From NCBI GenBank assembly GCA_017471245.1, contig JAFUVB010000050.1, positions 1-45,168 of the forward strand: 45,168 nt of DNA, given 5' to 3'. Both the position numbers and the translations under genes were made by a program. The notes under the pieces are model-generated. The model ran no database searches. It had not been told where the DNA came from and saw only the letters and a list, made by a program, of their open reading frames with translations. Positions 6,447 to 17,602 of this stretch are shown in pieces; position 1 is the stretch's first letter, and the number at the start of each line of letters is the position of its first letter. This stretch comes from Prevotella sp. GTDB lineage: Bacteria > Bacteroidota > Bacteroidia > Bacteroidales > Bacteroidaceae.

Positions 6447-7745
6447 TCAGAGCTTGCGGTTGTCGAACACGCGCTTTGCCTTGCCCGTGCTCCGCTCAAT
6501 GCTCTTCGGCTCAACCAGCCTGACCTTGAAGCCTAAGCCGATGACACTTCTCAGCTCAGCCTCCAACTTGCGCTGTAGTCCGACGAGCTGCGCCATCTCG
6601 TCAGTGAAGAACTCCTCCTTCACCTCCACCTTCAGTTCTGAGGTGTCAGTGTTGTTCACACGGTCGACGGTGAGGACGAAATGCGGTTCAAACTCAGGCA
6701 GGCTGAGGATTACTGCCTCGATCTGCGACGGGAACACGTTGACGCCGCGGATGATGAGCATGTCGTCGCAGCGGCCGAGGATGCGATCCATGCGCACGAG
6801 CGTGCGCCCGCACGTACATTTATCATAATGCAAGGCAGTGAGGTCGTGCGTACGATAGCGCAAGAGCGGCATACCCTGTTTTGTGAGGTGTGTGAACGTG
6901 AGTTCGCCCACCGTTCCCTCCGGCAAGGGCTCACCGGTATTCGGGTCGAGGATTTCGGGATAGAAATAATCCTCGTTGAGATGGGTGCCATGCTGGCATT
7001 CGCATTCGAATCCCACGCCGGGACCAGCCACCTCGCTCAGCCCATACAGGTCGTAAGCCTTGATGCCGAGGGTTTCCTCCAGTTTCTGCCGCATGCTCTC
7101 CGTCCACGGCTCAGCACCGAAACAGCCTATCCGCAGCTTGAAGTCTTCGCGCGGCCACTCGCTCTCGCGCATGGCTTCGCCGAGGAACATGGCATAAGAA
7201 GGAGTGCAGCAGAGCACTGACGCTCCAAAATCGTGCATCAGGGTGATCTGCTTCTGGGTGTTGCCAGAAGACATCGGTATCACGCTGGCACCGATGTTTG
7301 AGGCACCGTCATGTGCTCCGAGACCGCCCGTGAAGAGCCCGTAGCCATAGGACACCTGAAAGATGTCGTCCTTGGAAGCCCCATAGGCAGTGAATGCCCT
7401 TGAGATGCTCTCCGTCCACATGGCAATGTCTTTTCTCGTATGGAGCACCACAACGGGCTTTCCCGTGGTTCCCGACGAGGCGTGTATCCTGACAATCTGG
7501 CTCATCGGCTCCGCCGCCAATCCGAAAGGATAGTTATCCCGCAGGTCGAGCTTATTGGTGAAAGGCAGCTTCACGATATCGTCGATATCCTTGATGTCGC
7601 CCGGCTCCAACCCCATTTCCTGAAATCTTTTACGATAGAACGGCGTGTTATGATACACATAATCAGCCATCTTCCTTAACCTGATACTCTGTACTTCGCG
7701 CATTTGCTCACGGCTCATGCACTCAATGTTTTCATTCCAAATCAT
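6447..7745 (-). CDS. paaK: Phenylacetate-CoA ligase family protein
   Basis: Members activate phenylacetate or other aryl acids to the CoA thioester, using ATP, in the cytoplasm. At 432 residues it is the normal size for PaaK. The AMP-binding P-loop is SSGTTGKPVVV at about 91-101. YGLSEVAGPGVGFEC carries the adenylation-core region, RTHDLTAL and GRCDDMLIIRGVNVFPSQIE mark the start of the C-terminal lid domain, and the tail is GKAKRVFDNRKL. In gut Bacteroidales, which mostly lack a ring-degradation pathway, it may activate phenylacetate or indoleacetate-like acids from amino acid fermentation (inference). The tryptophanase gene in this window fits aromatic amino acid metabolism but is 10 kb away. 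Confidence 0.92.
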   Translation of the reverse strand: MIWNENIECMSREQMREVQSIRLRKMADYVYHNTPFYRKRFQEMGLEPGDIKDIDDIVKLPFTNKLDLRDNYPFGLAAEPMSQIVRIHASSGTTGKPVVVLHTRKDIAMWTESISRAFTAYGASKDDIFQVSYGYGLFTGGLGAHDGASNIGASVIPMSSGNTQKQITLMHDFGASVLCCTPSYAMFLGEAMRESEWPREDFKLRIGCFGAEPWTESMRQKLEETLGIKAYDLYGLSEVAGPGVGFECECQHGTHLNEDYFYPEILDPNTGEPLPEGTVGELTFTHLTKQGMPLLRYRTHDLTALHYDKCTCGRTLVRMDRILGRCDDMLIIRGVNVFPSQIEAVILSLPEFEPHFVLTVDRVNNTDTSELKVEVKEEFFTDEMAQLVGLQRKLEAELRSVIGLGFKVRLVEPKSIERSTGKAKRVFDNRKL

Positions 7746-7778
7746 AACTATTCGTTGTTGTGGTTATTGATTTGGTTG

Positions 7779-7786
7779 CAAAAATA
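7779..7786 (-). promoter_or_regulatory. Likely -7 box of paaK
   Basis: The minus strand reads TATTTTTG (TAnnTTTG), 34 bp before the paaK start. No good TTTG is found at -33. The box directly abuts the terminator of the upstream OmpA-family gene. Confidence 0.5.
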
Positions 7787-7826
7787 CAAAAAAAATCCGC
7801 ATTCTGATAGCAGAATGCGGATTTTT
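7787..7826 (-). terminator. Intrinsic terminator of the OmpA-family gene
   Basis: AAATCCGCATTCTG (7793-7806), loop ATAG and CAGAATGCGGATTT (7811-7824) form a 14 bp perfect stem. On the minus strand it is followed by a long T run. It starts about 20 bp after the OmpA-family stop. Confidence 0.92.
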
Positions 7827-7844
7827 TATTCAATTATGTTACGA

Positions 7845-9023
7845 TTATTCGTCTTCTGTGATCTGAACGGTAGCACGGCGGTTGAAGTCAACCGGAGTCA
7901 GGATCTCCACGCCACCATAGTGAGTGGTAGTGATCTTCTCAGGCTTAACACCCATTTCGATGAGTTCGTTCTTCACGCGCTCAGCACGCTTCTCAGACAA
8001 CCACTGGTTGCGCTCGGGAGTACCTGTTGCACTGTCGGCATAACCTGTAACGAGGATGTTGCGGTCGTTCTCGATGGCAAACTTGGCAAGAGCCTTCACG
8101 TTAACGAGGTCTTTCAGCACAGCGATCTCAGTCTTGTTAAGATTGAAGAACACAGAAATCGGAGTGGTGATGAATTCGTTTACAGACTTTGTGATGATCT
8201 CAGCAGGCTTCTCGATGATTGTCGGCTTCTTTGCAAGCTCGTCGCGGAGGTTGTTGATGGTGTTGTTGGCATCAGCAAGCTGAGCGTTCAGTGCATCGAG
8301 CTGGCTCTGTGTGAGCTGCTTGAGGGCATTCACATCGGGTACTTTGTCCCAACCGGTCTTGCCTACATTGTAGGTGAGACCCACCTCTGCATAGAGCATG
8401 TTGTCGTGGCTATCCCATCCGCGAGGTCCGTCGTTGACACCACCATATTTATGAGCACCGTCAAAGTCAGGCTCGTGACGATCCCAACCCAGTTCGAAAT
8501 GCAGCTGTGTGCGGTCGGAAATCTTGAATGTGTTGAGCACACCCACGCTGAAGCCGATGGTATAGAGGTTAACAGAGCAAGAGCGCGATACGCCGAGACC
8601 TGCAAAAGGAATCACATTCCAAGTGCGGTCGGGATTATAGCCGTACATGATGTTGCTCAAGTTGAACAACGGTTGCAGGTGAATGTTCCAGAACTTGTTG
8701 GACTTTTTTACCTCGTTTTCATCAACTGTACGTCCCCAGATACCGTTGAACTTCAAACGTGCACCGAGTTCGGGAACGAACCACTTGCCGATACCGAGTG
8801 CCAACTCAGGACTTGAACGGAATCCCTTGAAAGGATTCTTTGTCAGGTGGTCGCCATGCTCCTCACCAGTGTAGAACACGCCCCACTGCACACCAGCCTG
8901 GATGAACCAGTTGTTCCAGAAAGAATTAGTAGCCACGCTATGCTTCAATTCAGGAACCTCCTCCTGTGCCATTGAAGTCATCGTGAATCCGGCAAAAGCC
9001 AATACGATCAATAATTTCTTCAT
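7845..9023 (-). CDS. OmpA-family outer-membrane protein
   Basis: This is an outer-membrane barrel with a peptidoglycan-binding domain. A signal peptide (MKKLLIVLAFAGFTMTSMAQ) is followed by a beta-barrel-like region with many aromatic-ended strands up to about residue 225. A short coiled linker follows (LTQSQLDALNAQLADANNT and onward). The C-terminal OmpA domain carries GYADSATGTPERNQWLSEKR and the closing NRRATVQI. The 392-residue length fits the major OmpA-like proteins of Prevotella and Bacteroides. It is a single-gene unit with a recognisable promoter at 9117-9086 and a strong terminator, which fits high expression. A structural role tethering outer membrane to cell wall is the family expectation. 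Confidence 0.93.
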   Translation of the reverse strand: MKKLLIVLAFAGFTMTSMAQEEVPELKHSVATNSFWNNWFIQAGVQWGVFYTGEEHGDHLTKNPFKGFRSSPELALGIGKWFVPELGARLKFNGIWGRTVDENEVKKSNKFWNIHLQPLFNLSNIMYGYNPDRTWNVIPFAGLGVSRSCSVNLYTIGFSVGVLNTFKISDRTQLHFELGWDRHEPDFDGAHKYGGVNDGPRGWDSHDNMLYAEVGLTYNVGKTGWDKVPDVNALKQLTQSQLDALNAQLADANNTINNLRDELAKKPTIIEKPAEIITKSVNEFITTPISVFFNLNKTEIAVLKDLVNVKALAKFAIENDRNILVTGYADSATGTPERNQWLSEKRAERVKNELIEMGVKPEKITTTHYGGVEILTPVDFNRRATVQITEDE

Positions 9024-9085
9024 GATTCTTTATTTTACAGTAATTTAATTTGGTTGTTTCTATGCCTTTATTGAATTATCCGCTA

Positions 9086-9117
9086 CAAAGGTAACAATAT
9101 TTTTTAATTCTATCACA
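9086..9117 (-). promoter_or_regulatory. Promoter of the OmpA-family gene
   Basis: The minus strand reads TGTG, 20 bp, TACCTTTG. The -7 box is perfect and the -33 box has one mismatch from TTTG. The leader would be about 55 nt. Confidence 0.65.
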
Positions 9118-9189
9118 TTTTTGAAGAAGAATTTACCTTTTTAACATCAAAAATATCAAAAATCACAGCTTTTTCGTATACTTATTGCA

Positions 9190-11010
9190 TTAATTGAACA
9201 GTTTTTCTATCTCATTCTGAGGGAGAATAGACAAGATGACCTTACCGTCGGGGGCATAGTTCACATTGTCACATGCAAAAAGCTGATTGACGATGTTCTC
9301 CATCTCGGCATCACCAAGCACCTGACCAGGAGGAATTGCGGCCTGGCGCGCAAGGCACAAGGCAAGTCCGTGAGTGATTTCGTCGTGACGGGCGGCATCC
9401 GATTCCACAGCAGACTCCACCATGCTCCGGACCAGATTCACCACATTGATGCCCTCGATGCCCGAGGGGACACTGTTGATGGCAAAGCTGCTTCCGCCGA
9501 GGCTCGTCAATTCAAAGCCCAGACGCTCCAGCTGGGGCATGATCCGCTCCAACACGACGACATCAGAAGGAGGAAACTGAACCACCTCGGGGAAGAGAAC
9601 CTTCTGCGCAGAGCCTGCCACTCTTTCTTGCTGGCGCATGTACCCATCATACAAGATGCGCATGTGAGCCCGATGCTGGTCGATGATCATCAGCCCCGAC
9701 TTCACGGCGGTCATGATGTAGCAGCCCTTGTACTGATAATGTACGGGGGATTTGTCTGCCATGATTCCCTGAGCCATATCGTGACTCTCGACCTGCATGT
9801 CGAAGAAGCCTTGTTCCTGCGAAATATCCTGCACATTTCGTTCCATGCCGCGGTATAACGTTTCCCAGTCTTTTGCCTCATGCTGACGTGGCGTGTGCTG
9901 CCGGAAAGGATTATACTGCGGGTCGGCACTCACCTTCGGGATGTTCGTATGAAGGTTCTGGGGGTCGAACATGGGAATCTCCGGTTTGCCATGCACGTCA
10001 AAATCAATGGAAGGCACTTCGTTGAACTTGCCCACAGCCTCTTTCACCGCTGCCGCAAGGATTTGCCATATCGCCTGCTCGTTCTCAAACTTGATCTCGG
10101 TCTTTGTAGGATGGATATTCACATCGATATCCTCTGGTGCAACATTCAGATAGATGAAATAGGGAATCTGCTCCCCTACTGGTATCAAACGCTCGAAAGC
10201 TGCCATCACAGCCTTGTGGAAAAAAGGATGCCGCATGAAGCGCTCGTTCACGAAGAAATACTGATGGGCACCCTTCTTACGGGAAAACTCCGGCTTGCCG
10301 ACGAAACCGGTGATGCGGCACACGGTGGTGTCAACATCAACGGGCAACAGTTCCTGATTGATCTTCTTGCCGAACACATCAGTGATTCTCTGGCGATGAT
10401 TCCCCTTACGCAGGTTGAACACCTCCACCCCATTGCTATGGAAGGTGAAGCTGATGTGAGGATTAACCAGCACGATACGCTCGAATGCTGCCAGGATATT
10501 GTTCAGTTCAGTGGAATTGGACTTCAGGAACTTCCTTCGTGCAGGAACATTGAAAAAGAGATTCTCCACGGAGAAATTGCTTCCTACGGGACAGGCGACA
10601 GGCTCCTGAGCCACCACCTTGCTGGCAGAAATGGAAAGATGAGTTCCAACCTCGTCATCCTCCATCCTCGTTTTCAATTCCACCTGAGCCACAGCAGCAA
10701 TACTTGCCAGAGCCTCACCGCGGAATCCCATCGTATGCAAGTTGAACAGGTCGTCAGCTTTCCTGATCTTTGATGTAGCGTGCCGCTCGAATGCCAGACG
10801 GGCATCCGTGGCAGACATTCCCTTTCCATCATCAATCACCTGAATGGACGTGCGCCCTGCATCCACAATAATCACATGGATGTTGCGCGCACCAGCGTCA
10901 ACGGCATTTTCAACCAGTTCCTTTACGACACTGGCAGGACGCTGTATCACCTCACCAGCGGCTATCTGGTTGGCGACGCTATCAGGAAGCAGTTGTATGA
11001 TATCACTCAC
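9190..11010 (-). CDS. mutL: DNA mismatch repair protein MutL
   Basis: MutL couples mismatch recognition by MutS to strand removal. The N-terminal GHKL ATPase (about 1-330) shows [14 protein letters not shown], the HATSKI segment and [14 protein letters not shown]. The C-terminal dimerisation domain starts near residue 420. The usual MutL endonuclease motif DQHA-x2-E is changed to [12 protein letters not shown], so the expected Glu is Met, and no zinc-binding CPHGRP-like motif is evident near the end. On these residues it looks like a non-nicking MutL, although the organism's mismatch repair cannot be judged from this gene alone. It is the last gene of the run starting at guaB, with its start 19 bp past the small membrane protein gene. 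Confidence 0.96.
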   Translation of the reverse strand: MSDIIQLLPDSVANQIAAGEVIQRPASVVKELVENAVDAGARNIHVIIVDAGRTSIQVIDDGKGMSATDARLAFERHATSKIRKADDLFNLHTMGFRGEALASIAAVAQVELKTRMEDDEVGTHLSISASKVVAQEPVACPVGSNFSVENLFFNVPARRKFLKSNSTELNNILAAFERIVLVNPHISFTFHSNGVEVFNLRKGNHRQRITDVFGKKINQELLPVDVDTTVCRITGFVGKPEFSRKKGAHQYFFVNERFMRHPFFHKAVMAAFERLIPVGEQIPYFIYLNVAPEDIDVNIHPTKTEIKFENEQAIWQILAAAVKEAVGKFNEVPSIDFDVHGKPEIPMFDPQNLHTNIPKVSADPQYNPFRQHTPRQHEAKDWETLYRGMERNVQDISQEQGFFDMQVESHDMAQGIMADKSPVHYQYKGCYIMTAVKSGLMIIDQHRAHMRILYDGYMRQQERVAGSAQKVLFPEVVQFPPSDVVVLERIMPQLERLGFELTSLGGSSFAINSVPSGIEGINVVNLVRSMVESAVESDAARHDEITHGLALCLARQAAIPPGQVLGDAEMENIVNQLFACDNVNYAPDGKVILSILPQNEIEKLFN

Positions 11011-11029
11011 GGCAGAACCTAATCAATAA

Positions 11030-11212
11030 TCAATTCATAAAAAACAAATAAACCAACACCAGCAGGATGAATATGAGCAACAACGCACTCAAGCGCGAGG
11101 CACGTCCCACATCCGACCGCGGCTCATCACGCTGGATGAGAGTACGCCTTTCCTTTGCATATCTGTATTCAAGTCGGAAAGGCCGGGGACGACGAGGATG
11201 AAACAATCCCAT
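11030..11212 (-). CDS. Small single-pass membrane protein
   Basis: This 60-residue protein has a strongly basic N-terminal half (HPRRPRPFRLEYRYAKERR) and one C-terminal hydrophobic helix (about 42-58, LSALLLIFILLVLVYLFF), which predicts a tail-anchored membrane protein with a cytoplasmic N-terminus. I do not recognise a family. It is tightly packed between the OstA-like gene (5 bp) and mutL (19 bp), on the same strand and in the same apparent operon. That position and the clear transmembrane segment are the reasons for calling it real despite its size. Confidence 0.65.
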   Translation of the reverse strand: MGLFHPRRPRPFRLEYRYAKERRTLIQRDEPRSDVGRASRLSALLLIFILLVLVYLFFMN

Positions 11213-11217
11213 GACGG

Positions 11218-12897
11218 CTACGGCACTGAAGTTTTTTCCAATTCGGACAGTTTCTGCAAAGGCGCTTCATGGCGGTTGATGACCTTCATCTCGGTACCCT
11301 TGCTTTTTCCTCGCCACTCAAAGATATCATCCTTGTCAACGGGACGGATATAGTCGAACCATGCGAAATTGGGCAATTTCTGTTTTCCGGGCGGTATCTG
11401 CGTGACAGGGTAGCCCGTTCCCTCAGACTTCGGAGCCCATATCTTGTGCAACTTACGGTCTTTCAGATACATCTTCATTTCGGATGTCTCGATATAGTTC
11501 ATCATAATCAACGAACTGTCCTTGTCATCCTCGATGTAATACACCGACACCACGTTTCCTTCGGCATCGCTGCGCGAGATCTGACCGTCAACGAAATAGG
11601 CGAACATCTCCTTTGAAGACAGCTGATTGAAATGTTCCTTGTCGTCAACCTGCTCGATTGACATGGCCTGCCCGATGACATGCGCCTTGTTGATGGTGGA
11701 GTCTTTCATATACACTTCGATGATCTCTCCCAACAGCTGACGGTTGAAATTCCAGGTAATCGGATCTTTATACATCGTCATGAGCGAGTCTTTCGTGTTG
11801 TACACCAATGAGTCGCACACAGCCTGCATGTCTTTCCTATACACGCGCACCTTATCAAAGCAATGGATGGAACGCCATACGGAATCGGTTTCCATGTCGT
11901 GGGAGTACATCTTCATGCTGTCGGCATGCATGTAGAGGGTGTCCTTTTGCGAATAGTCCACAAGTTTGGCACGCTCCGTGGCGTATGCCTCGCCAGTTTT
12001 CTCATTATACCAGAAACGGTCGCAATAGAGCATGTTCTTGTTTTCCTTGTCTACATACACCACATTCTTGAAGCCCTCGCTGATGCCGTTCTTCTCGTCA
12101 TGATACAGGCTGTCGCCTGTCAGCTCCTTCTCCTTGTTAATCAATGTGCTGCGCCCGAAGAGCTGCGCATATTCCTTATTGGTGTCGTAGTATCCCTCGG
12201 AAGTGTTGATGATACTTGCACCGGACGTGATTTGCGACGGTCCCACGATATGAGCCAATGCCGATCGCGTGTTATAGTGCAGCGTATCCGTCGTCAGCAG
12301 GAATTTAGGATTCTTTAAGTGCACATCATAATTGAACACTGCCTCCCGCGTATCTGTGTAATACTCACCCCAGTCGCTTGTGAGCACATTCTTCTTGTCG
12401 ATCATTTTTCCGCCATCGAAGAAATAGCCCATGTTGTACAGGCGGTCGAAGTCAAGGCTGTCGGTATACAGTTTCGTCTGCCGGTGTGTGAGAACCACAT
12501 TGCGACGTGCATGCGCCATCTGGTCATTACCATCATAGAAGGCATAGTCACTGGTAAGGGTAAGCGTATCGCCCTGCCGCATCCTCACATGACCGAAAGC
12601 CTCGAAGGAGTTAGATGCCTCAAAGAAATAAGCACTGTCACAGGTGAGATTTGCCCCTTTGTGGCGGAAGTGCACCTTACCGTTGAGCACCTGCGCATCC
12701 CTTACCCTGCCATACATGTCGTAAGACAATTTGTCTGCATGAACCAGATACACACGCTCGTCGGTTTTTTGCCGGGGACGTTTCTTTCGTGGTGCCTGAC
12801 GCGAGAAAGCCAAACATAGCCCAAACAGGCATAAAACCACCATGACGATGGCTCTATGCCCGCTGAACAACTTATTTGTCAGTCTTTCTATACTCAT
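11218..12897 (-). CDS. OstA/LptA-like organic solvent tolerance protein
   Basis: OstA/LptA-type proteins form beta-jellyroll periplasmic bridges that carry LPS toward the outer membrane. An N-terminal hydrophobic segment (about 14-32) acts as signal or anchor and is followed by a basic patch. Many short repeated beta motifs of the LptA type follow, such as VYLVHADKLSYDMYGRVRDA, LNGKVHFRHKGANLTCDSAYF and VRMRQGDTLTLTSDYAFY. At 559 residues it is much longer than E. coli LptA (about 185), as is usual for the Bacteroidetes OstA-like family. It overlaps the upstream PPIase gene by 4 bp (ATGA), indicating translational coupling. With lptB elsewhere in the window and SurA-like chaperones upstream, outer-membrane biogenesis is the likely theme. 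Confidence 0.85.
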   Translation of the reverse strand: MSIERLTNKLFSGHRAIVMVVLCLFGLCLAFSRQAPRKKRPRQKTDERVYLVHADKLSYDMYGRVRDAQVLNGKVHFRHKGANLTCDSAYFFEASNSFEAFGHVRMRQGDTLTLTSDYAFYDGNDQMAHARRNVVLTHRQTKLYTDSLDFDRLYNMGYFFDGGKMIDKKNVLTSDWGEYYTDTREAVFNYDVHLKNPKFLLTTDTLHYNTRSALAHIVGPSQITSGASIINTSEGYYDTNKEYAQLFGRSTLINKEKELTGDSLYHDEKNGISEGFKNVVYVDKENKNMLYCDRFWYNEKTGEAYATERAKLVDYSQKDTLYMHADSMKMYSHDMETDSVWRSIHCFDKVRVYRKDMQAVCDSLVYNTKDSLMTMYKDPITWNFNRQLLGEIIEVYMKDSTINKAHVIGQAMSIEQVDDKEHFNQLSSKEMFAYFVDGQISRSDAEGNVVSVYYIEDDKDSSLIMMNYIETSEMKMYLKDRKLHKIWAPKSEGTGYPVTQIPPGKQKLPNFAWFDYIRPVDKDDIFEWRGKSKGTEMKVINRHEAPLQKLSELEKTSVP

Positions 12898-14339
12898 TTA
12901 ATCCAACCTTCATACTCGAATGAACAATCCCTATATCGGTCGTTCATCCTGACATATACATCCTTAAGTTTCTTCTGCACCCATTCCTTGACAAACGATT
13001 CCCTGCGCTTTGCAAGCACCACATTCTTCATGGTCTGGAAATCTTCTGTAATGGTTGCCCGGTGTTCGTCGACCCTGCTCTTCAGAAGAGCAATCACACA
13101 GACGGTCTTTCCTTTGCTGTTCACCATCTGGAACGACTTGGATATCTCTCCGACTTTCATCGTGTCTACCACACGCGCCACTTCAGTCGGGAGATCCTGC
13201 ATCCTGAACTTGGAGGTGCGGCCTGTTTCTGATACATTCGCCATCAGTCCATGGTTGTTGCGTGTATCCTTGTCGTCGGAGATATACGAAGCAGCCTCAT
13301 TAAACGAGAACTTGTTGTTACGAATGTCGTCGGCAATGGAGTCAAGACGTGCCTTGCTCTGCTCGATAGCCTCGTCGGTGACTTTTGGTTTCAGCAAAAT
13401 GTGGCGGCACTTGATTTTATCACCACGCTTGTCTATCAACTGAATGATATGATAACCGAACTCCGTTTCCACAATCTTCGAAATCTTCTTCGGATCGGTG
13501 AGATTGAAAGCAACATTGGCAAAAGCCGGATCAAGCATACCGCGACCCGTGTAGTCGAGTTCTCCACCCTGGCGTGCTGTTCCGGGATCTTCCGAATACA
13601 AGCGAGCCAGTGTGGCAAACGAAGTCTCTCCGCGCGTCACACGCTCTGTATACTGTCGCAGTTCGTCTTTCACCCTGTTGATTTCTTCGGCAGCCACTTT
13701 CGGAGTGAGCGTAATAATCTGTACTTCGACCTCTGTAGGTACAAAGGGAATGCTGTCTTCGGGCAAGTTCTTGAAATAATTGCGCACGTCGGCGGGCGAC
13801 ACCGTGATATCCTCGACGAGCTTTTCCTTCATCTTCTCGATCATCTGACGGTCACGGAAATCATCGTGCATCTCTTGGCGCATCTGCAACAGAGACTTCT
13901 TGCGATACTCCTCCAGTTTCTCACGACTGCCTATCAGCTGAATCCAGTAGTTGATCTGTTGCTCCACGGCTTGGGCTATCTCTCCCTCTGTCACCTCGAT
14001 GCTGTCGATGGCAGCCTGATGCAAAAACAGTTTCTGCACGGCAATCTGCTCAGGGATACTGCAATCAGGATCTCCATTCCATCTGATGCCCTCTGCTTCT
14101 GCCTGCAAGCGCATGGCCTCCACATCCGACTTCAGAATGGCCTCATCACCAACCACCCATATCACTTCATCAATGACATTCGCCTCGTTATAGATATCGG
14201 CTTTGGTTTTCACGCTGTCGTCCTGCGCAGTGCATAGGATGGCTCTGGTCATCTTCATTTGTGAGCCCGTAGCATTGATTCCCATGGCAATGGTTAACAC
14301 CGCCACCGTGGCCAATATCATCTTTCTTGATAGTTTCAT
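12894..14339 (-). CDS. SurA-like periplasmic peptidyl-prolyl isomerase, two parvulin domains
   Basis: SurA proteins chaperone unfolded outer-membrane proteins in the periplasm. The 481-residue protein has a hydrophobic N-terminal signal and a SurA-like N-terminal helical domain (about 55-190, including VIDEVIWVVGDEAILKSDVEA). The first parvulin domain (about 205-310) contains FATLARLYSEDPGTARQGGEL and ETEFGYHIIQLIDKRGDK. The second (about 312-425) contains RHILLKPKVTDEAIEQSKAR. This domain order matches SurA. It overlaps the OstA-like gene by 4 bp and follows another PPIase gene by 18 bp. Confidence 0.9.
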   Translation of the reverse strand: MKLSRKMILATVAVLTIAMGINATGSQMKMTRAILCTAQDDSVKTKADIYNEANVIDEVIWVVGDEAILKSDVEAMRLQAEAEGIRWNGDPDCSIPEQIAVQKLFLHQAAIDSIEVTEGEIAQAVEQQINYWIQLIGSREKLEEYRKKSLLQMRQEMHDDFRDRQMIEKMKEKLVEDITVSPADVRNYFKNLPEDSIPFVPTEVEVQIITLTPKVAAEEINRVKDELRQYTERVTRGETSFATLARLYSEDPGTARQGGELDYTGRGMLDPAFANVAFNLTDPKKISKIVETEFGYHIIQLIDKRGDKIKCRHILLKPKVTDEAIEQSKARLDSIADDIRNNKFSFNEAASYISDDKDTRNNHGLMANVSETGRTSKFRMQDLPTEVARVVDTMKVGEISKSFQMVNSKGKTVCVIALLKSRVDEHRATITEDFQTMKNVVLAKRRESFVKEWVQKKLKDVYVRMNDRYRDCSFEYEGWIK

Positions 14340-14357
14340 CTGTTATCTTATTAAAAA

Positions 14358-15818
14358 CTAATGTTTATTCACCGTGGAGAGCACTTGCCTATCCACCGTC
14401 ACTGTATATCGCTTGCGAAGCTCAGCCACCCACTCCTTTTCGAGCATCTCCTGATAGTCGGAGGTGACAAGGCTGCGCACATCCTCATATTCTTCTGGTC
14501 CCTTCTTCAACAACTTGCCGAAAACGGCATCGATAGGATACCCTTTCACCTCATTGACCGTTGTGTCTTTTTTGAACACCATCTTGTCAATCAGTGCATG
14601 GTCGCCTTTCCTGAACAAGCCTTTTTCCACTCGAATGCGAATGACGGAATCCTTGTTGAAAGTGGTACGCAGACGATCTGCCCATTTGTTGAAAGGCAGA
14701 CCTTTCACACTTTTCTTCACTGCCTTCACGTCGCCCTGCTCTTTCACATGATAGGCGATACCTTTATAGCGAGGCTCATCCCACGTGTATTTCTTTTTGT
14801 TCTTCTTGAAATAGGCAGCAAGTCCGGCATCATCCTTAGCAGCTTTCTCCCAGACGGTGCGATTGCTAATCTCATAGAGAAGCAAACCGTCGTGGTATTC
14901 ACGAATCAAGTATTTCAATTCAGGATCCTTTGCAGAGAGTTCGTCTGCCCGATTCTCCATAATCTGCTCGCGCGTCAGTGTGCCATTGCTCTTCTCAACC
15001 ATATCATCAACAGCCTTACGAGCCACATGCTCACTGGCATTGCGATCTTCAAGGAACTTCAGGATATCATCCTTCAACTCTTCGAAAGGCTCCAACTGCT
15101 TGCGGTCCTTCATCAAGATGATGTGGTAGCCGAAAGGCGACTGCACTGGAGCACTCATTTCACCTTTCTGCAAGGCATAGGCAGCCGTCTCAAACTCCTT
15201 TACCGTCTGTCCCGGCTGAATCCACGGCAACAGACCGCCTTGCTTGGCAGAGCCGGGATCCTGAGACACTTTCTTTGCCATCTCGGCGAAGTCAGCACCA
15301 TTCAACAGAGCCTGATAGATGGAATCAATGCGCACACGTGCTGCCTGTTCCTCTTGCTTACTGGCATCCTGCTTCAAAAGCAAGAGAATATGTGCAGGCA
15401 TGATCAGTCCTTGCGGACCGATTGCATTCTTTGTGTTTTCGTATACCACGCGCGCCTCCTCCAGCATTCCTTCGTCGGTCGCAAACGAAGGCAGCACCTG
15501 CTGATCGCGGTAGGATACGAACTCCTGCTTGAACGACGCCATGGTATCCAAATGGGCATCAAGCGCCGCTTCCACCTTCAGTTTGTAGTTGATGAAGAGA
15601 TCTACGTATTCGTCAACCGTTTTCTTATCGATTACGCCCTCCGCATTGTTCTTGTTATACGAATACTCGAATTCAGAACGAGGCACCGGTTTCCCATTAA
15701 TGGTCATGATGACGGGATCGTTGCCCTGCGCCATGGCAGGACAGAACGCCAAATGACAGATGACCGTTGCCACTATCATTCCCATCCACAGGTTACCCAA
15801 AAGACAATTCTTGGTCAT
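14358..15818 (-). CDS. Periplasmic PpiC/parvulin-type peptidyl-prolyl isomerase
   Basis: The 486-residue secreted protein has a signal peptide (cleavage likely after PAMAQ, about residue 31) and an N-terminal segment GNDPVIMTINGKPVPRSEFEYSY typical of SurA/PrsA-like proteins. One clear parvulin domain (about 135-245) contains ADFAEMAKKVSQDPGSAKQGG and QSPFGYHIILMKDRK. The C-terminal half is helical and lysine-rich with no domain I recognise, and may be a second degenerate isomerase or chaperone arm. It lies 14 bp downstream of guaB and 18 bp upstream of the second PPIase. A chaperone role for outer-membrane proteins is inferred from the pairing. Confidence 0.88.
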   Translation of the reverse strand: MTKNCLLGNLWMGMIVATVICHLAFCPAMAQGNDPVIMTINGKPVPRSEFEYSYNKNNAEGVIDKKTVDEYVDLFINYKLKVEAALDAHLDTMASFKQEFVSYRDQQVLPSFATDEGMLEEARVVYENTKNAIGPQGLIMPAHILLLLKQDASKQEEQAARVRIDSIYQALLNGADFAEMAKKVSQDPGSAKQGGLLPWIQPGQTVKEFETAAYALQKGEMSAPVQSPFGYHIILMKDRKQLEPFEELKDDILKFLEDRNASEHVARKAVDDMVEKSNGTLTREQIMENRADELSAKDPELKYLIREYHDGLLLYEISNRTVWEKAAKDDAGLAAYFKKNKKKYTWDEPRYKGIAYHVKEQGDVKAVKKSVKGLPFNKWADRLRTTFNKDSVIRIRVEKGLFRKGDHALIDKMVFKKDTTVNEVKGYPIDAVFGKLLKKGPEEYEDVRSLVTSDYQEMLEKEWVAELRKRYTVTVDRQVLSTVNKH

Positions 15819-15832
15819 ATTATTTGTTTTTA

Positions 15833-17374
<1,542 letters not shown>

Positions 17375-17491
17375 TTACGAAAAACTTACCTTATTAATGC
17401 AATTTAACCAATGATTCATCTTGCAGGCGCACCCTTGGGAGCAAATAATGACACAAATAGGGAAAAACCTCGCAATGTTTAGGGAAAAACC

Positions 17492-17523
17492 TTTGGCAAT
17501 ATGGAAATTTCTTTGTTTCTTTG
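17492..17523 (+). promoter_or_regulatory. Promoter of the plus-strand secreted hypothetical
   Basis: TTTG (17492-17495), 20 bp, TTTCTTTG (17516-17523). The spacing is exact and the -7 box has one change (T for A at position 2). The leader would be about 70 nt and contains a 15-codon open frame at 17544-17591. Confidence 0.6.
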
Positions 17524-17602
17524 CAGTGAGAAAAAGAAAGACCATGCACCCGTCAGGGAGCTGGATGAAAACCAAATGTAGAACCACTTAATACTTACAA
17601 CT

